This document shows, piece by piece, positions 26,060 through 34,192 of a stretch of DNA of 64,000 bases. Positions within the stretch are counted from its first letter, which is position 1. Each line of letters starts with the position of its first letter. Position numbers and translations under genes: made by a program. The notes under the pieces were generated by a model that searched no databases, was not told the origin of the DNA, and was given only the letters and a program-made list of their open reading frames with translations. Origin of the DNA: Mesorhizobium loti (GTDB taxonomy: Bacteria > Pseudomonadota > Alphaproteobacteria > Rhizobiales > Rhizobiaceae); NCBI RefSeq assembly GCF_002858745.1, contig NZ_PJRO01000002.1, positions 124,001 through 188,000 of the forward strand, written 5' to 3'.

Positions 26060-27594
26060 GATGCCGCTTTCTCCTCCCCACGGACGATCGCCCGCATGAT
26101 CTTTTCCTGGCTGGCCTCGTGCCCGGCGAGTTCGCCGACGATGCGGCCTTCGTTCAGCACGTAGATGCGGTCGCAGATGCCGAGCAGTTCCGGCATCTCG
26201 GACGAGATGACCAGGATGCCTTTGCCCTCATCGGCCAACTTGTTGATGATGGTGTAGATTTCGTATTTGGCGCCGACGTCGATGCCGCGCGTCGGCTCGT
26301 CGAGGATCAGCACGTCGGGATCGGAAAACAGCCATTTCGACAGCACCACCTTCTGCTGGTTGCCGCCCGAAAGATTGCCGGTGACCTGGTAGACGCTCGA
26401 GGAGCGGATGTTGGTGCGCTTGCGGAAGTCCTTGGCGACCTTCAATTCGCCCATGTCGTCGATGACGCCGGCCCTGGAGGAGACGCCGGACAGATTGGCG
26501 ATCGTCACATTATGCTTGATGTGGTCGATCAGGTTGAGGCCGTAGGTCTTGCGGTCTTCCGTGGCATAGGCGAGGCCGGCGGCCACCGCCTTCTCCACCG
26601 TCGTCGTGTCGGCGGGCTTGCCATGCACCAGCACCTCGCCGCTGACCTTGGTACCGTAGCTGCGACCGAACACGCTCATGGCGAACTCGGTGCGCCCGGC
26701 GCCCATCAGCCCGGCTATGCCGACGACCTCGCCCTTGCGCACCGAAAGATTGATGCCCTTGATGATTTGGCGATCGGGGTGCAGCGGGTGGTGCACGACC
26801 CAGTCCTTCACCTCGAAGATGGTTTCGCCGATCTTCGGCGTGCGGGTGGGATAGCGGTCCTCCATGGTACGGCCGACCATGGAGGTGATGATGCGGTCCT
26901 CACTGACGTCGTCGCGGTCCATCGTCTCGATGGTGCGGCCGTCGCGGATGACGGTGACACGGTCGGCCACTTTCTTCACTTCGTTGAGCTTGTGCGAGAT
27001 CAGAATGGCGGTCATGCCCTGGCGCTTGAACTCCAGCAAAAGGTCGAGCAGCGCGTGACTGTCCTTTTCGGAAAGGCTGGCGGTTGGCTCGTCCAGGATC
27101 AGCAGCCTGACTTCCTTCGACAGCGCCTTGGCGATCTCCACCAACTGCTGCTTGCCGACGCCGATATTGGTGATCAGCGTGTCCGGGTTTTCATTGAGGC
27201 CGACGCGCGCCAGAAGCTTCTTGGCGCGGCTGCGCGCCGAATGCCAGTCGATGACGCCGAATTTTGCCTGCTCGTTGCCGAGGAAGAGGTTCTCGGTGAT
27301 CGACAGCAGCGGCACCAGCGCCAGCTCCTGGTGGATGATGACGATGCCGACGCGCTCGCTGTCGTGAATGCCGTTGAAGCGGCATTCCTGGCCGGCGAAA
27401 TGGATTTCGCCTTCATAGCTGCCATAGGGATAGACGCCGGAAAGTACCTTCATCAGCGTCGATTTGCCGGCGCCGTTTTCGCCGACGATGGCGTGGATCT
27501 CGCCTTCCCGGACATCCAGATTGACGTCCTGCAGGGCCTTCACCCCGGGAAACGTCTTGGTGATGCCACGCATCTCCAGAATGGTTTTTGCCAT
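26056..27594 (-). CDS. gguA: Sugar ABC transporter ATPase GguA (two ABC domains)
   Basis: A 512-aa protein with two ATPase cassettes. The first has Walker [10 protein letters not shown] near residue 37 and Walker [11 protein letters not shown]. The second is degenerate at its Walker A (GLMGAGRTE near 295) but keeps a signature ([15 protein letters not shown]), as is normal in CUT2 ATPases. The start at 27594 ([17 protein letters not shown]) fits the family. The gene follows the chvE-like gene across a terminator. Confidence 0.92.
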   Translation of the reverse strand: MAKTILEMRGITKTFPGVKALQDVNLDVREGEIHAIVGENGAGKSTLMKVLSGVYPYGSYEGEIHFAGQECRFNGIHDSERVGIVIIHQELALVPLLSITENLFLGNEQAKFGVIDWHSARSRAKKLLARVGLNENPDTLITNIGVGKQQLVEIAKALSKEVRLLILDEPTASLSEKDSHALLDLLLEFKRQGMTAILISHKLNEVKKVADRVTVIRDGRTIETMDRDDVSEDRIITSMVGRTMEDRYPTRTPKIGETIFEVKDWVVHHPLHPDRQIIKGINLSVRKGEVVGIAGLMGAGRTEFAMSVFGRSYGTKVSGEVLVHGKPADTTTVEKAVAAGLAYATEDRKTYGLNLIDHIKHNVTIANLSGVSSRAGVIDDMGELKVAKDFRKRTNIRSSSVYQVTGNLSGGNQQKVVLSKWLFSDPDVLILDEPTRGIDVGAKYEIYTIINKLADEGKGILVISSEMPELLGICDRIYVLNEGRIVGELAGHEASQEKIMRAIVRGEEKAAS

Positions 27595-27677
27595 CGCCAA
27601 ACCCGATATCTGTGGAGCCAGCGTCCTGCGCCCGGCTGCCATGATACAGAACGGCCCAAGAGGCTGAAAGGGGCTGC

Positions 27678-27709
27678 AAAAAAGGGGCTCCGCGCTACAC
27701 GCGGAGCCC
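27678..27709 (-). terminator. Intrinsic terminator between chvE-like gene and gguA
   Basis: On the minus strand GGGCTCCGCG, loop TGTAG, CGCGGAGCCC, followed by CTTTTTT. The 10-bp stem is perfect. It lies 14 bp after the binding-protein stop, parallel to the livK-livH terminator, and would make the binding protein more abundant than the transporter. Confidence 0.85.
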
Positions 27710-27722
27710 GAGCCGAGCCTGA

Positions 27723-28784
27723 TTATTTCAGGTCTTCTGCCTTGATGTAGCCGGACTTGACCAGCAGCTCTTCATAGTTCGCTTTGTCGACTTCGACAGG
27801 CTTCAACAGCACCGACGGAACCACCTTGACGCCGTTGTTGTAGGTCTTGGTGTCGTTGATCTGCGAGGGCTCCTTGCCCTGGATCACCTGGTCGACCACC
27901 TCGGCGGTCACCTTGGCGAGTTCGCGGGTGTCCTTGTAGACGGTGGAATATTGTTCGCCGGCGATCATTGCCTTCACCGAAGGCACTTCGGCGTCCTGGC
28001 CGGAAATGATCGGCCATGGCTGGTCGCCGGTGCCGTAGCCGACGCCGCGCAGCGAGGAGATGATGCCGCGAGACAGGCCGTCATAAGGCGCCAGAACCGC
28101 GTCGACACGGCTGCCGTCCGAGTAGTTGGCCGACAGGATGTTGTCCATGCGGGCCTGTGCGACCGCTGCATCCCAGCGCAGCGTGCCGACCTTTTCCATG
28201 CCCATCTGGCCCGACTTCACGACGAGGTCGCCCTTGTCGATGAGCGGCTTCAGCACCGACATGGCTCCGTCGTAGAAGAAGAAGGCGTTGTTGTCGTCCG
28301 GCGAGCCGCCGAACAGCTCGATGTTGAACGGCCCCTTCTTCTCTGGATAGCCAAGGCCCTTGAGGATCGAGTTGGCCTGCAGTACGCCCACCTGGAAGTT
28401 GTCGAAGGTGGTGTAGTAGTCGACATTGCCGCTCTGCTTGATCAGGCGGTCATAGGCGATGACCTTGACGTTCTGTTCGGCCGCCTTCTTGAGTACGTCG
28501 CTCAGCGTGGTGCCGTCGATCGAGGCGACGATCAAGGCCTTCGGGCCCTTGGTCACCATGTTCTCGATCTGCGCGAGCTGGTTGGGGATATCGTCTTCCG
28601 CATATTGCAGATCGGCCTTGTAGCCCTTGGCTTCCAGCGCCTTGACCAGTTCGTTGCCGTCACTGATCCAGCGCAGCGAGGACTTGGTGGGCATGGCAAT
28701 GCCGACAAGGCCCTTATCTTCGGCGTGCGCGCCGAAGGTCATGGCCGCGAAACCGATCGCCACTGTGGCGACCAAAGTTTTCAT
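27723..28784 (-). CDS. chvE: ChvE-like periplasmic sugar-binding protein
   Basis: A 353-aa binding protein. The signal peptide [21 protein letters not shown] is followed by [22 protein letters not shown], characteristic of ChvE/multiple-sugar-binding proteins of rhizobia. ChvE binds aldoses and, in Agrobacterium, also signals to VirA. I used the ATG at 28784; a GTG nine bases upstream has better spacing from GGGAGA and may be the real start. The frame stays open for another 1.5 kb upstream but that extension is not credible. Divergent from the gbpR-like regulator. Confidence 0.88.
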   Translation of the reverse strand: MKTLVATVAIGFAAMTFGAHAEDKGLVGIAMPTKSSLRWISDGNELVKALEAKGYKADLQYAEDDIPNQLAQIENMVTKGPKALIVASIDGTTLSDVLKKAAEQNVKVIAYDRLIKQSGNVDYYTTFDNFQVGVLQANSILKGLGYPEKKGPFNIELFGGSPDDNNAFFFYDGAMSVLKPLIDKGDLVVKSGQMGMEKVGTLRWDAAVAQARMDNILSANYSDGSRVDAVLAPYDGLSRGIISSLRGVGYGTGDQPWPIISGQDAEVPSVKAMIAGEQYSTVYKDTRELAKVTAEVVDQVIQGKEPSQINDTKTYNNGVKVVPSVLLKPVEVDKANYEELLVKSGYIKAEDLK

Positions 28785-28984
28785 GAGCTTCACTGTTCTC
28801 TCCCTAAGTTGAAGAATGCCGCGGGCGACGCTTCCCGCCTGCGCAATCCCGCCGGTGGCGGGTCTCCCTGCTAACCTCCCAGTCGCCCCGTTGCCGCTTC
28901 CGGCCGTTCTTTCGACGCCGGCCGGGTCGGCAGCAACGAGCGCGCGAAGGGTGGTTCCCTTTGCCATAACTGTCAAATTCGATC

Positions 28985-29020
28985 TTCGCTGTTTGCTATA
29001 TCGAAAATGGTATATCTGTT
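28985..29020. promoter_or_regulatory. chvE-gbpR intergenic dyad, possible LysR operator
   Basis: CTATATCG and GGTATATC at about 28996-29017 form an imperfect dyad around AAAAT in the 270-bp divergent region. It lies close to the regulator gene, as for LysR autoregulatory sites. Suggestive only. Confidence 0.3.
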
Positions 29021-29054
29021 TTTGGCAGTTGGCAGTCGAAGGGGAGGTAGGGCG

Positions 29055-30020
29055 GTGGATACCGAAAGGGACGGCATTGGCCGGGGCGAAGGCGCGGCGC
29101 TGCTGCACAGCGGGCTCAGCCTGCGCCATATGCGTATGATCGTGGCGCTCGACGATCATGGCCGCGTCAGCGCCGCTGCCCAGGTGATGAACATCTCGCA
29201 GCCGGCCGCCTCGCGCATGATCGCCGAGATGGAGGCCATTCTCGAGGTGACGTTGTGCGAGCGCTTGCCGCGAGGCATCGCCATGACGCCTTACGGCAAG
29301 GCGCTGGCCCGGCGTGCCCGCATCATCCTGATCGAAATGCGCGAGGCCGACCGCGAAATTGCCGAGTTGAAGGCGGGCAGGGGCGGTTCGGTGTTCCTTG
29401 GCGCTGTGACGGCACCAGCCATCGAACTGGCTGTGCCCGCCATCCGCGAGATCCGCCGGCTTTACCCGCGCATCGAGATCACCATGCAGGTCGAGACCAG
29501 CAATGTGCTGGCGCGCGAGCTGATTGCGATGCGTCACGACTTCATCATCGCCCGCGTGCCGGACGATCTCAATCCGCGCCTGTTCGATAGCCGCGTCATC
29601 GGCATCGAGAAGGCCTGCCTGATCGTGCGGCGTGGCCACCCATTGATGACCAACAGGACCGTGCGGCTCAAAGAGACCGCCGGTTACGACTGGGTGTTCC
29701 AGTCGGGTTCCTCGCCGCTGCGCCAGGTGATGGAAGCGAATTTCCTCAACCGCAACATCACCTTGCCCGAGCGCATCTTCAACACCAGCTCGCTGCTCTT
29801 GACGCTGGTGATGGTGGCGCAGTCGGATGCGATCGCGCCTGTCTCGGTGCAGGTGGCGAAGTTCATCCAGGGGCCGGAAGGCCTCGGCGGCGCCATCGAC
29901 GTGCTGCCGACGGATTTCGATATCGAGGTCAGGCCCTATTCGCTGATCACCATGAAGCAGCGCGTGCTCTCGCCCGCCGCCAAGATGCTCTACGACTTCA
30001 TCCTGCGGGAAGTGAGCTGA
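29055..30020 (+). CDS. gbpR: LysR-family regulator, GbpR-like
   Basis: A 321-aa regulator. The N-terminal HTH ([20 protein letters not shown] then [18 protein letters not shown]) covers about residues 19-75, and a LysR substrate-binding domain follows from about 105. The GTG at 29055 lies 7 bp after GGGGAGG and is the best start. Divergent orientation to a chvE-like gene is the conserved position of GbpR, the galactose-binding-protein regulator of Agrobacterium, which activates chvE in response to sugars. Identity as GbpR is by context and family. Confidence 0.85.
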   Translation: MDTERDGIGRGEGAALLHSGLSLRHMRMIVALDDHGRVSAAAQVMNISQPAASRMIAEMEAILEVTLCERLPRGIAMTPYGKALARRARIILIEMREADREIAELKAGRGGSVFLGAVTAPAIELAVPAIREIRRLYPRIEITMQVETSNVLARELIAMRHDFIIARVPDDLNPRLFDSRVIGIEKACLIVRRGHPLMTNRTVRLKETAGYDWVFQSGSSPLRQVMEANFLNRNITLPERIFNTSSLLLTLVMVAQSDAIAPVSVQVAKFIQGPEGLGGAIDVLPTDFDIEVRPYSLITMKQRVLSPAAKMLYDFILREVS

Positions 30021-30101
30021 GGCAGACGAGTTGCGAGGTTTCCCGGCGGATCTGCGCCGCTTGCCTTGCCTGCACGGGTGCGATGCCGTAGCGATGTTTC
30101 C

Positions 30102-30473
30102 ATGATGGCAACCCAGCACAGGACACGGGCCCTGGCACAGAGACTTCTCTGTGTTCTTCTTGTCCTGTTCTTCTGGCAGTACGGACAGCCCGGTGGCGCT
30201 GCCGTCGCCTCCGACGGCCTGCCGCGGATCTCGGTTGCCCAGCCGGACCTGAAACTCGGCTTGCCGAACAAAGCGCCGGCGCTCGCCCTGGAGAGCGCCC
30301 GCTCGCTCCGCGCGAAATTCCACGCATCGGCCTTCGATGCGATCCTGCCCGGTCCGGATGCGCTGGAAGCGCCTTCACTGTCTTCCCGCGTCGACCAACG
30401 GACTTCGTACGACATCGGCGGGCAGAAGCCCGAGCGTCCGCAGGTTCGCGACCCGCCGGCGGCAGCGGCCTAG
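30102..30473 (+). CDS. Hypothetical exported protein
   Basis: About 123 aa. A basic start ([14 protein letters not shown]) precedes a hydrophobic stretch ([11 protein letters not shown]) and a small-residue region that could be a signal peptide or anchor, followed by a polar, Pro-rich tail without a domain I recognise. The start may be the ATG at 30102 or 30105; no clear ribosome site is seen. It stands alone between gbpR and a small membrane-protein gene. Confidence 0.5.
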   Translation: MMATQHRTRALAQRLLCVLLVLFFWQYGQPGGAAVASDGLPRISVAQPDLKLGLPNKAPALALESARSLRAKFHASAFDAILPGPDALEAPSLSSRVDQRTSYDIGGQKPERPQVRDPPAAAA

Positions 30474-30554
30474 GCCCTCAGGGCACTCACTCCACACTTC
30501 CGATTTTCATGCGCGCTGTCTTTTTCGGCGGCGGCGCAAACACGGGCATTTCGA

Positions 30555-30791
30555 ATGAACCGTATCCTCACCACGTATTCGCTGTTCGGCGTCGCGGTCG
30601 CGACACTGCTTCTGTCAGCCAAACTTCTTATCTCGGTCGGTGTCATCCACTGGGTGATCGCAGCGTTGCTCGGCCTGCCGTTGTGGCCGCAGCTCATCCT
30701 GGCCGGCATCATGGCCGTGCCGACACTGATCCTGCTCTGGCGGATCGGCCGGCTCTGCTACGACGCCGAGACCAGCCCCGAGAACAACTGA
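30555..30791 (+). CDS. Small two-span membrane protein
   Basis: A 78-aa protein with hydrophobic segments at about residues 8-28 and 32-62, and a charged C-terminus (CYDAETSPENN). No recognised domain. A perfect terminator with a TTCG tetraloop starts 9 bp after the stop, which supports a real transcription unit. Confidence 0.6.
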   Translation: MNRILTTYSLFGVAVATLLLSAKLLISVGVIHWVIAALLGLPLWPQLILAGIMAVPTLILLWRIGRLCYDAETSPENN

Positions 30792-30799
30792 AACAACTT

Positions 30800-30827
30800 C
30801 CGCCCCGGTTCGCCGGGGCGGGCTTTT
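30800..30827 (+). terminator. Intrinsic terminator with TTCG tetraloop
   Basis: CCGCCCCGG, loop TTCG, CCGGGGCGG, followed by GCTTTT. The 9-bp stem is perfect. It ends the transcript of the 78-aa gene and lies directly in front of the 3' end of the broken gene read on the other strand. Confidence 0.85.
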
Positions 30828-30830
30828 GTA

Positions 30831-31058
30831 TCACAGGCCCCACGGATGTTTCGGCGCCGGATCGCCGAGCGGATCATGAAGGTCATCCACGTGCGGAAAA
30901 AGCTCCTTGAGGCCCATTTGGCTCATCGCAGCCGAAGACTTTGCCTCGAGTTGCGCGGCGTTCCCCTTTGCCCATTCGACCAGGCGCGCGATTTCCGGTT
31001 GTACCTATGCCCACAGGGTCCGCGAGCCGGTCAGGACAAGCTGCTACCAGGCGCGTGC
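30831..31058 (-). pseudogene. Coding-like frame interrupted by in-frame TAG codons
   Basis: Directly after the TAG of the 76-aa ORF (31059-31061) the same frame continues with protein-like sequence to a TGA at 30831-30833. It contains TAG at 31044-31046 and 31005-31007. The readable parts are QLVLTGSRTLWA, VQPEIARLVEWAKG and, near the end, LFPHVDDLHDPLGDPAPK, an amphipathic, low-bias composition unlike random frame. If each TAG had been CAG (Gln), a continuous protein of about 150 residues would result. No family recognised. A decayed gene is the simplest reading; amber readthrough is the alternative. Confidence 0.55.
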
Positions 31059-31289
31059 CTAGGCGATATCTTCCACCGCCCGTTTCGTGCGCTGCTGGCG
31101 CGAATAACCGGATGACACGGCCAGGCGGGTCAAATGCAGCTCGTCCTCCTGCAGCTTGTTTGCAATCAGCAGCGCGACAACGGCAGAGCGCGCGTCACCG
31201 TCCGAAGCCGCGATAACGGCGTCGGCCGCCTTGTCGATCTCCAGGCGTGCTTCATGGTCCGGTGCCTTTGCCGGTTGGGTCATGGTCAT
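31059..31289 (-). CDS. Small hypothetical protein, possibly the 5' part of a broken gene
   Basis: A 76-aa acidic helical protein (MTMTQPAKAPDHEARLEIDK, then an alanine-rich helix with GDARSAVVALLIANKLQEDE). It resembles short rhizobial proteins of unknown function with a GDxRxAVxALLxAN core. The C-terminus RAVEDIA ends at a TAG after which the same frame stays protein-like for another 75 codons, so the natural product may have been longer. A dispersed repeat begins 12 bp before its start codon. Confidence 0.6.
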   Translation of the reverse strand: MTMTQPAKAPDHEARLEIDKAADAVIAASDGDARSAVVALLIANKLQEDELHLTRLAVSSGYSRQQRTKRAVEDIA

Positions 31290-31300
31290 GTTCCAATTTT

Positions 31301-31397
31301 TCTAGAGTGTTTCCGTTTTTACGGAAATGCTCTAACTCTTTGTTTTTACGCAATTCCGGACGGAAACCGTTACACACTTTTCCTGGAATTGCTCTAG
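31301..31397 (+). repeat. Dispersed repeat, copy 2 (about 97 bp)
   Basis: Same sequence as the copies at 23537 and 34081, here with the best-preserved ends: TCTAGAG at the left and CTCTAG at the right, an imperfect terminal inverted repeat (AGAGTGTTTCC against AGAGCAATTCC). The core is GCTCTAACTCTTTGTTTTTA. The right end supplies the TAG stop of the gene at 31394-31768. Confidence 0.88.
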
Positions 31398-31768
31398 GCA
31401 GCCTTGCGGGTGCGCAGATCGACTTCGCTGTTGGCCGCAACGGGCAGTGCATTGGCCGGCGAGCTGATCTCGACAACCGTCATCTCGAAGACCGGTGAGA
31501 CTTCGAAAAAGGAACGGTCTTTGCTCAGTGCGAGGATTGCCGCTTCTTCCGCGTCGATCCAGGCGTTGGCGTTCCTGGCGTCCTCATCCGTATAACCCGG
31601 GTCGTCTTCATGACAGCCACGGTCGTCCCAGTCTTCGAGCAGCGAACGCCCTGTCAATCCATCCAGCGGATGGATCTTTTCGCGAATGAAGACGGCTTCT
31701 GCTGCATTCGACGCACTCTGGAGTTCTTCCTTCGTCGCGCCATCCATACTGATCGTGAGAACCCACAT
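31394..31768 (-). CDS. Hypothetical protein, acidic
   Basis: A 124-aa acidic protein beginning MWVLTISMDGATKEEL. Its central region is WDDRGCHEDDPGYTDEDARNANAW, with a single Cys and His, and it ends RTRKAA. I do not recognise a domain; the look is of a small cytoplasmic protein found in rhizobia. The stop codon is created by the terminal CTCTAG of the dispersed repeat, so the native 3' end may have been altered by repeat insertion. Confidence 0.6.
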   Translation of the reverse strand: MWVLTISMDGATKEELQSASNAAEAVFIREKIHPLDGLTGRSLLEDWDDRGCHEDDPGYTDEDARNANAWIDAEEAAILALSKDRSFFEVSPVFEMTVVEISSPANALPVAANSEVDLRTRKAA

Positions 31769-31902
31769 TCCAGCCTCCTACGGCTTCGAGATGGATAGTG
31801 AACAAAAAGAGAACAAAAATGTCAAGCGGAGTCTTAACGGCATGGAAAAGCGCTTCCTTTCCGGACGGATGCCGGAGTGGTCCGGTTCGCCGGGGCGGAT
31901 TT

Positions 31903-32319
31903 CTACCGGGGCGTACCGGAGACGCGAAACAGCTTCCGGCACCACACGAGGAAGAGGCCGTATGGCCGTCCGGAGAGCGCAGAAATGACGACGATGCTGC
32001 CTGCAGCCGAGACGATTTGCGAAACCGTGGCGCCATTGATGGCAAGGAGCGCACAGTAGATCGGAATCTGGAAGCTGACGTTGGCGAAGGTATCGACGGC
32101 AGCGGCCTTCAATGAGCTTGAGTTGCCCGCCGTCATGCTGAACAGCCAATCGCGATAGATGCCGTAGGGGCGGCCGACGAAAAGGATGACCGGGATTGCA
32201 GCCAGGCGCACGCCGGCACTCTGTCCGAGCGTCAGCCTTGCTACGACGATTTCAACGAAGGCGCCGACGATCGTGGAAAACACGATCTGTGCGAACGTAT
32301 CGGCGAGATATCTGTGCAT
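31903..32319 (-). CDS. AlaE-like L-alanine exporter
   Basis: A 138-aa membrane protein. It starts MHRYLADTFAQIVFSTIVGAF and contains GVRLAAIPVILFVGRPYGIYRD near residue 40 and GRPYGLFLVWCRKLFRV near the end. This matches the AlaE family (Escherichia coli AlaE, about 149 aa, exporting L-alanine). Four hydrophobic segments can be seen. The start at 32319 aligns with AlaE; the frame is open to 32469, but the extra part has no ribosome site and no membrane segment. Isolated gene; alanine as substrate is by family only. Confidence 0.78.
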   Translation of the reverse strand: MHRYLADTFAQIVFSTIVGAFVEIVVARLTLGQSAGVRLAAIPVILFVGRPYGIYRDWLFSMTAGNSSSLKAAAVDTFANVSFQIPIYCALLAINGATVSQIVSAAGSIVVISALSGRPYGLFLVWCRKLFRVSGTPR

Positions 32320-32475
32320 GGCTTGCTCATGGAATTCAGCCACACATTGTCGGAGCCTCCCGGCTTCCGCAACGGGTCGCAAGCTGGCTGTCCCATCAGC
32401 TCGAGATTGCCGTTGCGGTGAACAGTTGCGCTGCTGGATCCAACTGGGGTTGGCTTTGCCGCCGTACACCCGCCG

Positions 32476-33471
32476 CTACAGCGCCACGATGCGGCCTACC
32501 CCTTTGCGAATAGCTTCGCGATAGGCAAGGTCCGCCGCCACCATGTCTTCCATGGCAATACCCATTGCCTTGTAGACGGTGATTTGCTCGGCGCTGACCC
32601 GGCCTGGCCGGCGTCCAAGCAGCATTTCACCGAGCTCGGTTCCGACTTCCGGATTGAGGCCTGCCAATTCGCAGCAGCCGACCGGGGTCGGGGCGAAGGC
32701 TTCGCACGTCTCGACGAACAAGACGCCTCGCTCGATGAGTTCCGCAGGCAGCTCGCCGCCGGGAGGAGCGACGCCGACGGATGAGACATGGCTGCCGGGC
32801 TGGACCCACTCGCGACGGATGACCGGTTCATAGGAATGGGTGGCTAGGCAGACGACGTCCGAACTGCGCACTGCTGCCTCGATATCGTCGACCGCGACAA
32901 CGCCCGGATGCTGCGCCGCAAGCGCCAGAGCGTCAGCGTGATGTTTTGAAACGACGCGGATCTCCGCAAAGTCTCGCACCAGCGGCAGCAGATGCAGATG
33001 TTGGCCGGCCTGCACGCCGGCGCCCACCACTGTTGCGACCTTGGCATCCCGGCGTGCCAGTTCCCGCACCGAAAGCACGGCCGAGCCGGAGGTGCGGACC
33101 GCGGTGATATAGGTGCCGTCCATGACACAGACCGGCATTCCCGTTCCCTGGTCGAACAGGTGGATGGTGGCGAGATGGCTGGGGATGCCTTTGGCGATAT
33201 TGCCTTCGAACACATTCACGATCTTAACCGTGAGATGCATGCCCGCCATCCAGGCCGGCATCGCAAGTGAATAACCTGCTTCCGGAATGTCGAGCTGCAG
33301 CCGTTGCGGAACGACAATTCTTCCGTCCGAAAGCGCCTTGAAGCCCTCGGCGAGTACATCGAGAAGCTGCCGCAGATCCAGGCAGGTTTTGACCTCGGCC
33401 TCGCTCAAGGTCAAGAGTGGGACATCCCCCTTGTTCGCGGCGTTTTGGGAAATTGGGAGGGCTTGAGACAT
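32476..33471 (-). CDS. Ornithine cyclodeaminase/mu-crystallin-family protein, probable delta1-pyrroline-2-carboxylate reductase
   Basis: A 331-aa NAD(P)-binding protein. The N-terminal part (LTLSEAEVKTCLDLRQLLDVL) and VPQRLQLDIPEAGYSLAMPAW match the OCD family. The Rossmann motif VVGAGVQAGQHLHLLPLV is near residue 137. In this family some members are ketimine reductases (LhpI) that reduce pyrroline-2-carboxylate to L-proline. The neighbouring aconitase X gene, whose known product in one branch is that same imine, favours the reductase over a cyclodeaminase role. Divergent from an Lrp-type regulator gene. Confidence 0.82.
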   Translation of the reverse strand: MSQALPISQNAANKGDVPLLTLSEAEVKTCLDLRQLLDVLAEGFKALSDGRIVVPQRLQLDIPEAGYSLAMPAWMAGMHLTVKIVNVFEGNIAKGIPSHLATIHLFDQGTGMPVCVMDGTYITAVRTSGSAVLSVRELARRDAKVATVVGAGVQAGQHLHLLPLVRDFAEIRVVSKHHADALALAAQHPGVVAVDDIEAAVRSSDVVCLATHSYEPVIRREWVQPGSHVSSVGVAPPGGELPAELIERGVLFVETCEAFAPTPVGCCELAGLNPEVGTELGEMLLGRRPGRVSAEQITVYKAMGIAMEDMVAADLAYREAIRKGVGRIVAL

Positions 33472-33605
33472 AGGCGTCGCTTTCGCTGTCCGTTGAAGTG
33501 TGCAGACAAACGATATCGTGAGTTTTCGGTGCGTTTAAACATGCTAATTTCGCATTTTTTATGTGATATTCACGCTATTGAAGGCAAAAAAACGGGATTT
33601 GCAAA

Positions 33606-34067
33606 GTGGCTGATTTGGATCGGATTGACCGCTCCCTGCTGCGCCTGCTGCAGGAGGATGGTCGCCGTACGACGCTCGATCTGGCGCAGCGGGTTGGGCT
33701 TTCGCCAACGGGTGCGGCGCAGCGTGTGAAGCGATTGTTTGCCGAGGGCTTCATACGGGCGGTGCGTGCCGTGCTTGAACCCGCCCGTATCGGGCGAGGG
33801 CAGCTCGTCTTTATCGAGGTACGGCTCGACCACACCGCGCCGCATGTCTTCGATCGGTTCGCGGAAGCGGTGCTGAAGGCCCCGGAGATCATCGAGTGCC
33901 ACATGGTGGTTGGCGGTTTCGACTACCTGGTCAAGGCGCGCATCGCCGACATGACGACGTTCCAGGAATTTCTGCAGCGGGCTATCTTGCCGCTTCCGGG
34001 AGTACGGGAAACGCACACCTATGCCTCGATCGCCAACATCAAGCCCGACGCCTTGCTGCCGATCTGA
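33606..34067 (+). CDS. Lrp/AsnC-family transcriptional regulator
   Basis: A 153-aa regulator starting at GTG. It opens LDRIDRSLLRLLQEDGRRT and has the HTH in LDLAQRVGLSPTGAAQRVKRL (about residues 25-45). The C-terminal RAM domain (about 65-145) includes GGFDYLVKARIADMTTFQEF. It lies between the OCD-family and aconitase X genes and is divergent from the former. Likely an amino-acid-responsive local regulator of both; effector by inference proline or hydroxyproline. A dispersed repeat starts 13 bp after its stop. Confidence 0.88.
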   Translation: MADLDRIDRSLLRLLQEDGRRTTLDLAQRVGLSPTGAAQRVKRLFAEGFIRAVRAVLEPARIGRGQLVFIEVRLDHTAPHVFDRFAEAVLKAPEIIECHMVVGGFDYLVKARIADMTTFQEFLQRAILPLPGVRETHTYASIANIKPDALLPI

Positions 34068-34080
34068 TCGGCAGGTGCAG

Positions 34081-34177
34081 GCAATTCCAGGAAAAGTGCG
34101 TCGCGGTTCTCCGTCCGGAATTGCGTAAAAACAAAGAGTTAGAGCGTTTCCGCATTTCCGTGAAAACGGAAACGCTC
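34081..34177 (-). repeat. Dispersed repeat, copy 3 (about 97 bp)
   Basis: Inverted relative to copies 1 and 2, with core TAAAAACAAAGAGTTAGAGC. The GCAATTCC end again points at a gene 3' end (the Lrp gene, 13 bp away), and the other end lies 15 bp from the 3' end of the aconitase X gene, so the element fills the space between convergent genes. Its right half folds on itself (GAGCGTTTCC with GGAAACGCTC). Confidence 0.88.
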
Positions 34178-34192
34178 AGCAGCCTCTTCAGC

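Noticed and set aside
27723..30323. A single 866-aa minus-strand frame covering chvE and beyond
   Set aside because: Only the 353 residues from 28784 match a binding protein; the extension is antisense to gbpR and Arg/His-rich, a high-GC shadow frame.
31005..31061. TAG codons as genuine amber recoding (suppressor tRNA or pyrrolysine)
   Set aside because: No suppressor tRNA or pyrrolysine genes are visible, many genes here end in TAG-type stops, and pseudogene decay explains it more simply; kept only as an alternative.
30850..31115. A plus-strand 89-aa frame opposite the broken gene
   Set aside because: No ribosome site, and the minus frame explains the sequence pattern better.
23537..34177. 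The repeated 95-bp element as a CRISPR array
   Set aside because: The three copies are kilobases apart, in both orientations, with no regular spacers and no cas genes.
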